The translations under genes were made by a program, and so were the position numbers. Of a stretch of 64,000 bases of DNA, positions 50,388-58,111 are shown in pieces (position 1 is the first letter of the stretch; each line of letters starts with the position of its first letter). Location: positions 696,387 through 760,386 of the forward strand of contig NC_011297.1 in NCBI RefSeq assembly GCF_000020965.1, written 5' to 3'. This DNA is from Dictyoglomus thermophilum H-6-12 (GTDB lineage Bacteria > Dictyoglomota > Dictyoglomia > Dictyoglomales > Dictyoglomaceae). The notes under the pieces were generated by a model that was not told where the DNA came from, searched no databases, and was given only the letters and a program-made list of their open reading frames with translations.

Positions 50388-51422
50388 TTAAAATTGATAG
50401 GTTATTTTAAGGCCAAGACTTGTATTCTCTTGAGTTGTATTCTTTTCATATTTTAAATATATACTGTTCCACATCGTACCCTGTAAAGTTGGAAAGTTTA
50501 ACGCTAATTGCATATAGCTCCAGTTATTATTTTTTGAAGATAATACATATCTAATAGAGCTTGACAAGCTAAGATAATTAGATAGATTCCAGGTCAGATT
50601 TATTCCCAAATTAAATTTGTGCTCTGAATCTTTAAAGTTGTAAAAATATCCGAGTATATATTCTGGAAATATTGTTGAGGACAAAGGTAGACTTAGGCTG
50701 ATAATTCCTCCTATGTCACCAGGATCAAATATACAGAAAGAAGGAGTATTAGGGTTTAAGTATCCCAAAAGTCCTTTTATAGATAAACTTCCTAAAGATA
50801 GACTAGCGCTATTTAATATACTTCCATAAATGACGGAATCTTTGAGATATAGGCTGGCATTTTGAATTATGTTTATATTTCCAAGGGGAAGGTTAGCTTT
50901 ATTTAATAAAGAGATATCAATTAAATAATTTTCTTGTCCATCATTAATGGATGTTAATGATAGGTTAATATATTTGTTGTCTGTGATTTTAGAGTTCCAA
51001 CCTAAAATCTTTAACGGGATTTCGTTGGGTAAGTGGTAATAATAAGGAAGATCAAAGAATTTTCTTGCTCCGTATCCTGAAAGGTAAAATATCTCATTGT
51101 TGTAAAGATAAAAGCTAATTTGATGTCCCTTTAATTCTAGATTCTCTGTCATGAGATTAAGATAAGGATAGAATTTTCCGTAGATAAACTTTATATATAA
51201 GGTTTGAAGGAAGATCTTATAGGAAAAAACTGAATTGGGATTATAAAATAAAGAAAGTCCTGCACCTAAATTCTCGCTCCACCATTTTTCAACGGAAAAG
51301 ATATAGTCTTGGCCGTAAACGGAATTAACCTCAGTACTAATTTCAAGATTTCCCCATTCTTGGGAGAAAGCTGGTGAAACTATAAAAATAAGGACGGTAA
51401 AAATCAGAATCGTTTTTCTCAT
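50388..51422 (-). CDS. Predicted outer-membrane beta-barrel protein
   Basis: No family recognised. The 344-residue protein has a signal peptide (MRKTILIFTVLIFIVSPAFSQ) and then many short alternating strands rich in Tyr, Asn and Ser (for example LYIKFIYGKFYPYLNLM, YINLSLTSINDGQENYLIDISL, LSLSSSIRYVLSSKNN), ending in LGLKITYQF with the C-terminal Phe typical of barrel proteins. ATG 51422 is preferred because GGGAGGG lies 4 bases upstream and a signal peptide follows directly; a longer frame to 51485 adds 21 unlikely residues. It is cotranscribed with the LolA-like gene and divergent from the sugar transferase gene. Confidence 0.75.
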   Translation of the reverse strand: MRKTILIFTVLIFIVSPAFSQEWGNLEISTEVNSVYGQDYIFSVEKWWSENLGAGLSLFYNPNSVFSYKIFLQTLYIKFIYGKFYPYLNLMTENLELKGHQISFYLYNNEIFYLSGYGARKFFDLPYYYHLPNEIPLKILGWNSKITDNKYINLSLTSINDGQENYLIDISLLNKANLPLGNINIIQNASLYLKDSVIYGSILNSASLSLGSLSIKGLLGYLNPNTPSFCIFDPGDIGGIISLSLPLSSTIFPEYILGYFYNFKDSEHKFNLGINLTWNLSNYLSLSSSIRYVLSSKNNNWSYMQLALNFPTLQGTMWNSIYLKYEKNTTQENTSLGLKITYQF

Positions 51423-51490
51423 ATTTCCCTCCCTTTTGACAATTTCTATAATTCTTTTTATAATCCAAAAAAGAATATTTAGCAAGTGAG

Positions 51491-52864
51491 ATGGAAAAAC
51501 AAAGATTAAATGCTCTCTTTGTTTTAATATTGTTTGTTTTAGATTTGACTTTGTTAAGTCTTGCTCTTCCTATTGCTTATAATCTTCGTTTTAATCTCTT
51601 AAGTAGAGTTAGTTACTTCTATGTAGAGCCAAATGAAGCACCGCAATTTTTTCCTTATTATCTTACTGTAAGCATTGTACTTACAATATTATGGATTATT
51701 TTGCTCGTTTTTAGTAAAGCCTACAATTTTAAAAATCTTTTCTCTTATTATCCAGTAGTTAATGCTATCACTTTGGGAGTATTTATAGTATCTTCTTTAT
51801 CCTTCTTTTATAGGGGGTTTTCCTATTCAAGATTGGTCTTTATATTAACTTGGGGAGTTGCTCTTTTGCTAACTTTTCTTTCTAGATTAGTTCTTTATAT
51901 ATTAAGGTTGACAATTTTGGGTAAAAAACCGTTGAGGATTCTGATTATTGGCAACAACGAATTTGCAAGATCTATAATTTCATCTCAGAGGAATAGGAAC
52001 TATACAGAATACGAGACAATAGATAGAGAAAATTTAGATTTTAGTGATCTTGAGAAAATTGTCTCTGAAAAAGACATACAAGAGATTATTGTGGCAGGAA
52101 AAATCTCTGATGATGAATTGTTGAAATTAGTTTCCTTGAAGAGGAAAAGAAGTATATCTATAAAGGTGGTTCCAGAAGGATATTTAATTTTTGCTAAAAG
52201 AATTTCTTTTGACGAGATTAGTGGTATACCTTTATTGGAGATAGAATTATCTGCCCTTGAGGGATTCCAGGGATATATAAAAGAAGCTCTGGATTTTGTT
52301 CTTGGAACTTTAGGCTTAATAGTTTTTTCGCCTCTTTTTTTAATAATAGCAATTCTTATAAAATTAGATTCTCCTGGACCTGTGTTTTATAAACATTTGA
52401 GGGTTGGGAGATATGGTAAACCCTTTTATCTTTGGAAATTTAGGACCATGTATAAGGATGCAGATAAGATCCTTGATAAATATCCTGAATTAAAAAAAGA
52501 ATTTGAAAAAGAGTTTAAGTTGAAGAATGATCCAAGGGTAACAAAAGTAGGGAAGTTTTTAAGAAAGTTTAGTTTGGATGAGATTCCTCAAATATTCAAC
52601 ATTTTAAAAGGAGAGATGAGTGTAGTAGGACCAAGACCAGTTACTTATAAAGAGCTGGAAAAATATGGAGAATATGCTGAGGAAATATTAAGGGTAAAAC
52701 CAGGTTTAACAGGCCTTTGGCAGGTAAGTGGAAGAAGTGATGTAGATTATTCTCAAAGAATTAAGTTTGATCTTTACTATATCCAGAATTGGAGCATCTT
52801 ATTGGATATAAAAATTATTTTGAAAACTATTCCCTCAGTCCTCTTCGGTAAAGGTGCTTATTAA
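51491..52864 (+). CDS. Undecaprenyl-phosphate sugar phosphotransferase (WcaJ/WbaP type)
   Basis: A 457-residue polyprenyl-phosphate hexose-1-phosphate transferase that starts synthesis of exopolysaccharide or O-antigen-like chains. Four N-terminal helices and a CoA-binding-like middle (ILIIGNNEFARSIISSQR, KDIQEIIVAGKIS) precede a fifth hydrophobic helix (ALDFVLGTLGLIVFSPLFLIIAILIKLDSPGPVFYKHLRVGR) and the catalytic domain with LWKFRTMYKDAD, KFSLDEIPQIFNILKGEMSVVGPRP and PGLTGLWQVSGRSD. Start ATG 51491; the ribosome site is weak. No glycosyltransferases follow, so it is isolated from any polysaccharide cluster in this window. Confidence 0.94.
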   Translation: MEKQRLNALFVLILFVLDLTLLSLALPIAYNLRFNLLSRVSYFYVEPNEAPQFFPYYLTVSIVLTILWIILLVFSKAYNFKNLFSYYPVVNAITLGVFIVSSLSFFYRGFSYSRLVFILTWGVALLLTFLSRLVLYILRLTILGKKPLRILIIGNNEFARSIISSQRNRNYTEYETIDRENLDFSDLEKIVSEKDIQEIIVAGKISDDELLKLVSLKRKRSISIKVVPEGYLIFAKRISFDEISGIPLLEIELSALEGFQGYIKEALDFVLGTLGLIVFSPLFLIIAILIKLDSPGPVFYKHLRVGRYGKPFYLWKFRTMYKDADKILDKYPELKKEFEKEFKLKNDPRVTKVGKFLRKFSLDEIPQIFNILKGEMSVVGPRPVTYKELEKYGEYAEEILRVKPGLTGLWQVSGRSDVDYSQRIKFDLYYIQNWSILLDIKIILKTIPSVLFGKGAY

Positions 52865-52868
52865 ATTA

Positions 52869-52877
52869 TGTTATAAT
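52869..52877 (+). promoter_or_regulatory. Extended -10 promoter of the HNH gene (leaderless)
   Basis: TGTTATAAT is an extended -10 box whose last base is 11 bases before ATG 52889. The mRNA should carry at most about 5 bases of leader and no ribosome site. Confidence 0.55.
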
Positions 52878-52888
52878 TTTTTATAGTT

Positions 52889-53413
52889 ATGGATGATATT
52901 CTTAACGAAATGGTGTTAGTACTCAATAGTAATTACGAACCCTTGGATGTATGTAAAGTAAAAAGGGCAATAAGTCTTATTATGCAAAAAAAAGCTGAGA
53001 CTATAGAAACCAACAGTGGTTTTGTAAAATCAGCTTCCATGGAAATAGAGGTTCCTTCGGTTATCAGACTTCTTTATTATGTGAAAAGGCCAAGATTAGA
53101 GCTGAAATTATCAAGAAAAGGAATATTTCTAAGGGACAATTATACTTGTCAATATTGTGGCAAAAAGGGTGGTGAGTTGACTATTGATCATGTGATACCT
53201 AAAAGGCTTGGCGGAAAATCTGTTTGGGAAAATCTGGTTACTGCTTGTAAAGAATGTAACCATAAGAAGGGCGATAAAACTTTGGAAGAAGCTAATATGA
53301 AGTTACTTAGAGAACCAAAACCTCCTAAAAATGTTTATTATTTTAGATTGACGAGATATCTTGATTGTGATAAGAATGAGGGGTGGAAAAAGTATTTCTT
53401 CGTGGATGAGTAA
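52889..53413 (+). CDS. HNH endonuclease family protein
   Basis: A 174-residue protein of the stand-alone HNH group widespread in bacteria next to core genes. The N-terminal part (LVLNSNYEPLDVCKVKRAISLIMQKKAE) is the typical companion region, and the nuclease domain has CQYCGKKGGELTIDHVIPKRLGGKSVWENLVTACKECNHKKGD with the catalytic His in the DHV triplet and four zinc cysteines. The biological target is unknown; there is no sign of a mobile intron or restriction partner. ATG 52889 has no ribosome site and lies just after a -10 box. Confidence 0.92.
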   Translation: MDDILNEMVLVLNSNYEPLDVCKVKRAISLIMQKKAETIETNSGFVKSASMEIEVPSVIRLLYYVKRPRLELKLSRKGIFLRDNYTCQYCGKKGGELTIDHVIPKRLGGKSVWENLVTACKECNHKKGDKTLEEANMKLLREPKPPKNVYYFRLTRYLDCDKNEGWKKYFFVDE

Positions 53414-53443
53414 GAATTGATTTTGAAAAAGGAGGGAGTTTAT

Positions 53444-56056
53444 TTGTGGTATAAACTTACAAAAGAAGAAGTGCTGAAAGAACTAAGGGTAGATCCTGAA
53501 AAGGGTTTGGCAGAGCAAGAAGTCGAAGAAAGAAGGAAAAAATATGGAGAAAACAAAATCCCCGAGAAAAAATCAAAAAGTTTCATAAATATATTTTTTA
53601 GTCAATTTAAAGAATTTCTTACTATTGTTCTTATAATTGCAACTCTAATATCTTTTCTTCTTGGAGAGATAAAAGATGCTGTTGCGATCTTAATTATTGT
53701 TATAATCAATGCTATTCTTGGGAGTGTTCAAGAATATAAAGCTGAAAAAACCCTTGAATCTCTTAAATCTTATGTTTCTCCAAAAGCGAATGTATTGAGA
53801 GATGGAAAAATTATAAAAGTAGATATTGAAGAATTGGTTCCTGGAGATATAGTTTTGATTGAGGAAGGAGAAAAAATGCCAGCTGATTTAAGGTTGATTG
53901 AAACTAACAATCTACAGGTAGATGAATCTATATTGATAGGAGAATCGGTTCCTGTAAGAAAGGATGCAGATTTTGTTGCTCAAGAAGATATAACTTTAGG
54001 AGATCAAATTAATATGGCATTTAAAGGAACCACAGTCGTAAGTGGTAGAGGCAAAGGTGTTGTTGTGGGGACTGGTTTAAACACAGCTCTTGGAGATATT
54101 GCTAAAATGCTTTCAGAGATGGAGGAAGAACCTACTCCTCTGCAAAAAGAACTTGAAAAATTAGGAAAACAGCTCACTTATGTAATATTATCCCTGGTGG
54201 CTCTTCTTCTTTTTATTGGAATTATACAAGAAAGAGAATTTTTTGATATGTTTCTTACTGCAGTAAGTCTTGCTGTTGCAGCAATACCTGAGGGTTTACC
54301 TACAGTAATAACCATTCTTCTTGCCATTGGAGTCCAAGAGATGGCTAAGAGGAAAGCAATAGTGAGAAAACTTTCAGCGGTAGAGGCTTTAGGAGCAACC
54401 TCTGTAATCTGTACTGATAAGACAGGAACTTTGACGGAAAATAAAATGGATTTGGTAAAAATAGTATTGCCTAACGGGGAGATGGTAGAAAAAAAAGACT
54501 ATAAGAAACAAAAGGAAAAGATAAGAGATATACTTGAGACAGCGCTTCTTGCTAGTAGTGTAAGAGTAACTAGTGATGGTAGTTATATAGGAGATGCTTT
54601 AGATGTAGCAATTTATAAGAATTTTGAAGAGACTTATGGTAATAAACCTGAGAATTTAACAAAAGTAGATGAGCTTCCTTTTGATTCTTCTCGAAAAAGA
54701 GTGAGTATTTTATACAAGGTCTTATCTGAAGACAAGTATTTATTGTGTGTAAAAGGTGCGGGAGAAGAGATATTACAAAGAAGTAATACTTACCAAGAAG
54801 AGAATGTGATAAAACCTATGAGTGTTGAAGATAGAAAAAGATTTATGGAGATTCAGGATCTTCTTTCTAAAGATGGATTAAGGGTTCTTGCGGTTGCTAA
54901 AAGAGAGTTTGATGAGATTGATGAAAGAGATGAATGGGAAAAGGATTTAATCTTTTTAGGTTTTATAGCTTTTATGGATCCTTTGAGAGAAGGTGTAAAA
55001 GAGGCTATTGAGAAATGTAAAGAGGCAGGCATAAGACCCATTATTGTTACAGGAGACTATTTACTTACTGCTAAAAAGATTGCTGAAGATTTAGGTATAG
55101 ATGTCGATAGTGGATCTACCTATACTGGATTAGATTTACAGAGGCAAGATCTAGATTCTCTTGATTGGGATAGCGTGGTACTTTTCTCTAGAGTTCTTCC
55201 AGAGCAAAAGATGAACATAGTAAAAGAGTTAAAAGAAAGAGGAGAAATAGTGGCTATGACTGGAGATGGAGTAAATGATGCTCCTGCTTTGAAAATGGCA
55301 GATATAGGGGTAGGAATGGGATTGAGGGGAACCGATGTAGCAAGAGAAGCCTCTGATTTGGTGCTTTTAGATGATAGTTTTGCAACTATAGTCAGAGCAG
55401 TAGAAGAAGGTAGGAGGATTTTTGATAATATTAGAAAGGTTACTTATTATCTGTTAACTTGCAATTTTAGCGAAATTTTAGTGGTTAGTTTAAGTGTATT
55501 TTTAGGCTATCCTTTACCTTTGACTCCTATAGAGCTTCTATGGATAAATTTGGTGACTGATGGCTTTCCTGCTCTTGCTCTTGGAGTCGAGCCCCCTGAG
55601 AAAGATATCATGAGTCGAAAGCCTCGCAAATTGAATGAAGGGATTATTAATAAGAGTATGTGGAAAAATATTATTATCGATGGTATTCTTATAGGTATAG
55701 CGGCTTTTGTGCTTTTTGTGATAGGAAGTAAGGAGAACATTAATACTGGAAGGACTATGGCTTTTACAGGTATTGTTTTTTCTCAAATATTTCAAGCATT
55801 AAGACTGTCTTTAAGAAAGAGAAAAAGTCTTTTTAGAGAGAGATTTTCTAATAAGTATTTAACTCTTGCGGTATTGTTTTCTCTGTTTTTGCAAGTTCTT
55901 GTAGTGTTTACTCCTATAGGGATAAGATTTTTTAATTTGGAAAGGTTAAGTGTAAGAGAATTTTTATTGACTTTAGTCTTGGCTCTGTTTCCTATCTATC
56001 TATTAACGGGAGAGAAAATTTATGAAAAGATTTTTAAGAGAAATATTAATTTATAG
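53444..56056 (+). CDS. P-type cation ATPase, Ca2+ (SERCA/PMCA-like) group
   Basis: A P2-type ATPase of 870 residues, most like calcium-exporting bacterial pumps. The order is normal: N-terminal cation-ATPase domain (YGENKIPEKKSKSFINIFFSQFKEF), actuator with DESILIGESVPV in place of TGES, helix 4 with AAIPEGLPTVITILLAIG (the PEGLP ion-binding motif), phosphorylation motif ICTDKTGTLTEN, KGAGEEIL, and hinge MTGDGVNDAPALK, with a six-helix C-terminal block. Start TTG 53444 lies 7 bases after GGAGGG; an upstream TTG at 53417 precedes that box and would add nine residues. The LysM gene begins inside its 3' end. Confidence 0.94.
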   Translation: MWYKLTKEEVLKELRVDPEKGLAEQEVEERRKKYGENKIPEKKSKSFINIFFSQFKEFLTIVLIIATLISFLLGEIKDAVAILIIVIINAILGSVQEYKAEKTLESLKSYVSPKANVLRDGKIIKVDIEELVPGDIVLIEEGEKMPADLRLIETNNLQVDESILIGESVPVRKDADFVAQEDITLGDQINMAFKGTTVVSGRGKGVVVGTGLNTALGDIAKMLSEMEEEPTPLQKELEKLGKQLTYVILSLVALLLFIGIIQEREFFDMFLTAVSLAVAAIPEGLPTVITILLAIGVQEMAKRKAIVRKLSAVEALGATSVICTDKTGTLTENKMDLVKIVLPNGEMVEKKDYKKQKEKIRDILETALLASSVRVTSDGSYIGDALDVAIYKNFEETYGNKPENLTKVDELPFDSSRKRVSILYKVLSEDKYLLCVKGAGEEILQRSNTYQEENVIKPMSVEDRKRFMEIQDLLSKDGLRVLAVAKREFDEIDERDEWEKDLIFLGFIAFMDPLREGVKEAIEKCKEAGIRPIIVTGDYLLTAKKIAEDLGIDVDSGSTYTGLDLQRQDLDSLDWDSVVLFSRVLPEQKMNIVKELKERGEIVAMTGDGVNDAPALKMADIGVGMGLRGTDVAREASDLVLLDDSFATIVRAVEEGRRIFDNIRKVTYYLLTCNFSEILVVSLSVFLGYPLPLTPIELLWINLVTDGFPALALGVEPPEKDIMSRKPRKLNEGIINKSMWKNIIIDGILIGIAAFVLFVIGSKENINTGRTMAFTGIVFSQIFQALRLSLRKRKSLFRERFSNKYLTLAVLFSLFLQVLVVFTPIGIRFFNLERLSVREFLLTLVLALFPIYLLTGEKIYEKIFKRNINL

Positions 56057-56456
56057 TATAAGTTTTCTGCTTATAGCCTTTTTGACGAGCCAATTATTTT
56101 CTCTTGAAAAAAGACCATATTTTGAGACTCCGGATAAGATTGTGGATAATAACAATAAAGAGTTTAAATCTAACGTAGAAGGTTATACCTTGACTCAAAC
56201 TTTTGCAAGTACAGAGACTTATAAAGGTGCTACAAATTCAACTAGCTTGTCAAATCCTCAAGAAGTGAAGCAACAAGAAATAAGGCAACCGGATGAGATA
56301 ATTTATGAAGTAAGAGTTGGCGATACCATGATAGGAATAGCGCAAAAATATGGTGTTGATTGGAGAGAAATAGCTAAGGTAAATAAATTAAAGGATCCAA
56401 ATTATTTAGTTGTAGGGCAAAAATTAATCATACCTTTGAGGTCTAAAGGCCAATAG
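56022..56456 (+). CDS. Membrane-anchored LysM domain protein
   Basis: A 144-residue protein with an N-terminal hydrophobic helix (about residues 6-27, signal anchor or signal peptide), a Thr/Ser/Gln-rich linker, and one C-terminal LysM domain (YEVRVGDTMIGIAQKYGVDWREIAKVNKL, VVGQKLIIP). LysM binds peptidoglycan, so it likely sits in the periplasm. It begins at ATG 56022, 35 bases before the end of the ATPase gene in another frame. No catalytic domain is present, so it may be an adaptor. Confidence 0.88.
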   Translation: MKRFLREILIYSISFLLIAFLTSQLFSLEKRPYFETPDKIVDNNNKEFKSNVEGYTLTQTFASTETYKGATNSTSLSNPQEVKQQEIRQPDEIIYEVRVGDTMIGIAQKYGVDWREIAKVNKLKDPNYLVVGQKLIIPLRSKGQ

Positions 56457-56460
56457 GTAC

Positions 56461-56489
56461 TTGTCTGTAAGGTATTTATCTGGTATAAT
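56461..56489 (+). promoter_or_regulatory. Promoter of tRNA-Phe
   Basis: TTGTCT (56461-56466), 17 bases, TATAAT (56484-56489) with an upstream TGG making it also an extended -10 box; 12 bases before the tRNA. The hexamers equal those of the tRNA-Met promoter at 30336-30364. Confidence 0.75.
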
Positions 56490-56501
56490 TTACTCAAGAG
56501 T

Positions 56502-56577
56502 GCGGACGTAGCTCAGTCGGTAGAGCGAGGGACTGAAAATCCCTGCGTCGGGGGTTCGATTCCCTCCGTCCGCACCA
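56502..56577 (+). tRNA. tRNA-Phe (GAA)
   Basis: A 76-base cloverleaf: acceptor GCGGACG/CGTCCGC, D arm GCTCAGTCGGTAGAGC, anticodon stem AGGGA/TCCCT with loop CTGAAAA (anticodon GAA), T arm GGGGGTTCGATTCCCTC and encoded CCA. Confidence 0.97.
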
Positions 56578-56667
56578 TAACATAAAGGAGAATAAACTTA
56601 AGATTGAGAGAGTTTGAATTTGATATAAATTTAAATTTCCCTTTATGGTTTCTTAAAAACTCCCGAA

Positions 56668-56744
56668 GCGCCCGTAGCTCAGTAGGACAGAGCAGCGGTT
56701 TCCTAAACCGCGTGTCGGGGGTTCGAATCCCTTCGGGCGCACCA
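56668..56744 (+). tRNA. tRNA-Arg (CCT)
   Basis: A 77-base cloverleaf: acceptor GCGCCCG/CGGGCGC, D arm GCTCAGTAGGACAGAGC, anticodon stem GCGGT/ACCGC with loop TTCCTAA (anticodon CCT), T arm GGGGGTTCGAATCCCTT and encoded CCA. Its acceptor stem and first 14 bases are identical to the inverted tRNA-Arg(CCG) at 61743-61819. Confidence 0.96.
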
Positions 56745-56795
56745 ATTTTGAATACCCGCCTTAACTCCTACCCTACGCTTCAATATTCAAATAGT

Positions 56796-56888
56796 GGAGG
56801 TGGTATTTTATAAGAAGAATTTGTAGCTCTCTGTTAAAGCATGCTTCATTTATTAGATTTTTTAATAGAAAAGTTTTAGGGAGGTAGG
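56796..56888 (+). other. Leader region of the MsmX-like ATPase gene
   Basis: Between tRNA-Arg and the ATPase start lies a 148-base stretch with a good ribosome box GGAGGTG (56796-56802) but no ATG, GTG or TTG at proper distance. From an ATA at 56810 an open frame of 26 codons runs through AGCTCTCT (56825-56832, reading SSL) to a TAG at 56886-56888 that lies inside the ribosome site of the ATPase gene. Translation of it would need a non-standard start, so I list it only as leader sequence. Confidence 0.25.
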
Positions 56889-56892
56889 AGAA

Positions 56893-58005
56893 ATGGCAGA
56901 GGTAAAGCTTGAAAATGTGACTAAAAAATTTGGGGATGTTATAGCGGTAAATAATGTAAATCTTGATATTAAAGACAAAGAATTTATTGTATTGGTTGGC
57001 CCATCAGGGTGTGGTAAGACAACTACATTAAGAATGATCGCAGGATTAGAGGAAGTTACTTCTGGTAATATTTATATTGATGGAAAAGTTGTTAATGATG
57101 TTCCACCTAAAGATCGTGATATAGCAATGGTGTTCCAGAACTATGCTCTTTATCCTCATATGACAGTTTATGACAACATGGCTTTTGGTCTTAAATTAAG
57201 AAAGTATCCTAAGAGTGAGATTGACCGAAGAGTAAAAGCAGCAGCGGAAATGCTTGGAATTGAAAATCTATTAAAGAGAAAACCGAAAGAACTTTCAGGT
57301 GGTCAGAGACAGCGTGTTGCTTTAGGTCGTGCTATTGTTCGTGAGCCAAAGGTCTTCTTAATGGATGAGCCTCTTTCAAACTTAGATGCGAAATTAAGGG
57401 TACAGATGAGAGCTGAGCTTAAGAAACTTCAAAGAACTCTTGGGGTTACAACGATTTATGTTACTCATGATCAGACGGAAGCAATGACAATGGGAGATAG
57501 GATTGTAGTAATGAAAGATGGAGTGGTACAACAAGTAGACGATCCTTTAACGGTTTATGAAAAGCCTAACAACGTATTTGTGGCAGGTTTTATAGGAAGT
57601 CCTCCAATGAACTTCATTGATGCTACATTGTCCTCTGATGCTAGAGTTCTTGATTTGGGTAGTTTCAAGCTTGGTATTCCTGCTGATATGCAGAGTTTTG
57701 TTGCGGAACAAGCCAAAGATTATCTTGGTAAAAAAGTGATACTTGGGGTAAGACCTGAGCATATATATGAAGTAAGTCTTATAAAGACTGAAGATCTTAT
57801 TCCTGAAGCTGTAGCGGATATGAGAGTAGAGGTACTTGAACCTATGGGAACTGAAGTATATTTGTATCTTATAAATGGTCCAGTAAGTGTAGTAGCAAGA
57901 GTAGGATCTGAGACTAAAGCAAGAATGGGTGAAAATGTGAAGGTAATGTTTGATTTAAGAAAAATGCATCTTTTTGATCCTGTAACTCAGGTTGCGATAA
58001 TTTAG
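56893..58005 (+). CDS. Multi-sugar ABC transporter ATPase (MsmX/UgpC/MalK type)
   Basis: The 370-residue ATPase subunit of carbohydrate importers. It carries Walker [23 protein letters not shown]-loop [22 protein letters not shown], signature [20 protein letters not shown], Walker [18 protein letters not shown]-loop [16 protein letters not shown] and the C-terminal regulatory OB domain ([19 protein letters not shown]). It has no permease genes beside it, like MsmX of Bacillus, which serves several importers. The MalF/MalG-type system at 9.7-14.9 kb lacks an ATPase and is the obvious client. Start ATG 56893 behind GGGAGGTAGGAG; a strong terminator follows. Confidence 0.95.
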   Translation: MAEVKLENVTKKFGDVIAVNNVNLDIKDKEFIVLVGPSGCGKTTTLRMIAGLEEVTSGNIYIDGKVVNDVPPKDRDIAMVFQNYALYPHMTVYDNMAFGLKLRKYPKSEIDRRVKAAAEMLGIENLLKRKPKELSGGQRQRVALGRAIVREPKVFLMDEPLSNLDAKLRVQMRAELKKLQRTLGVTTIYVTHDQTEAMTMGDRIVVMKDGVVQQVDDPLTVYEKPNNVFVAGFIGSPPMNFIDATLSSDARVLDLGSFKLGIPADMQSFVAEQAKDYLGKKVILGVRPEHIYEVSLIKTEDLIPEAVADMRVEVLEPMGTEVYLYLINGPVSVVARVGSETKARMGENVKVMFDLRKMHLFDPVTQVAII

Positions 58006-58043
58006 AAGAAGTAAAGGGAAATGGGTATTAGGGTTTATGATTA

Positions 58044-58073
58044 AGAAGGGGGATCAAAATTCCCCCTTCTTTA
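58044..58073 (+). terminator. Rho-independent terminator after the MsmX-like gene
   Basis: AGAAGGGGGA (58044-58053) pairs perfectly with TCCCCCTTCT (58061-58070), loop TCAAAAT, followed by TTAAT. Confidence 0.85.
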
Positions 58074-58111
58074 ATAATTAATAATTAACATGTGTTAGTG
58101 GGGAGGTTGTC

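Noticed and set aside
56604-56813. Open frame of 69 codons crossing tRNA-Arg(CCT)
   Set aside because: It is read through the tRNA itself and has no family resemblance; the frame is open only because of the GC-rich tRNA.
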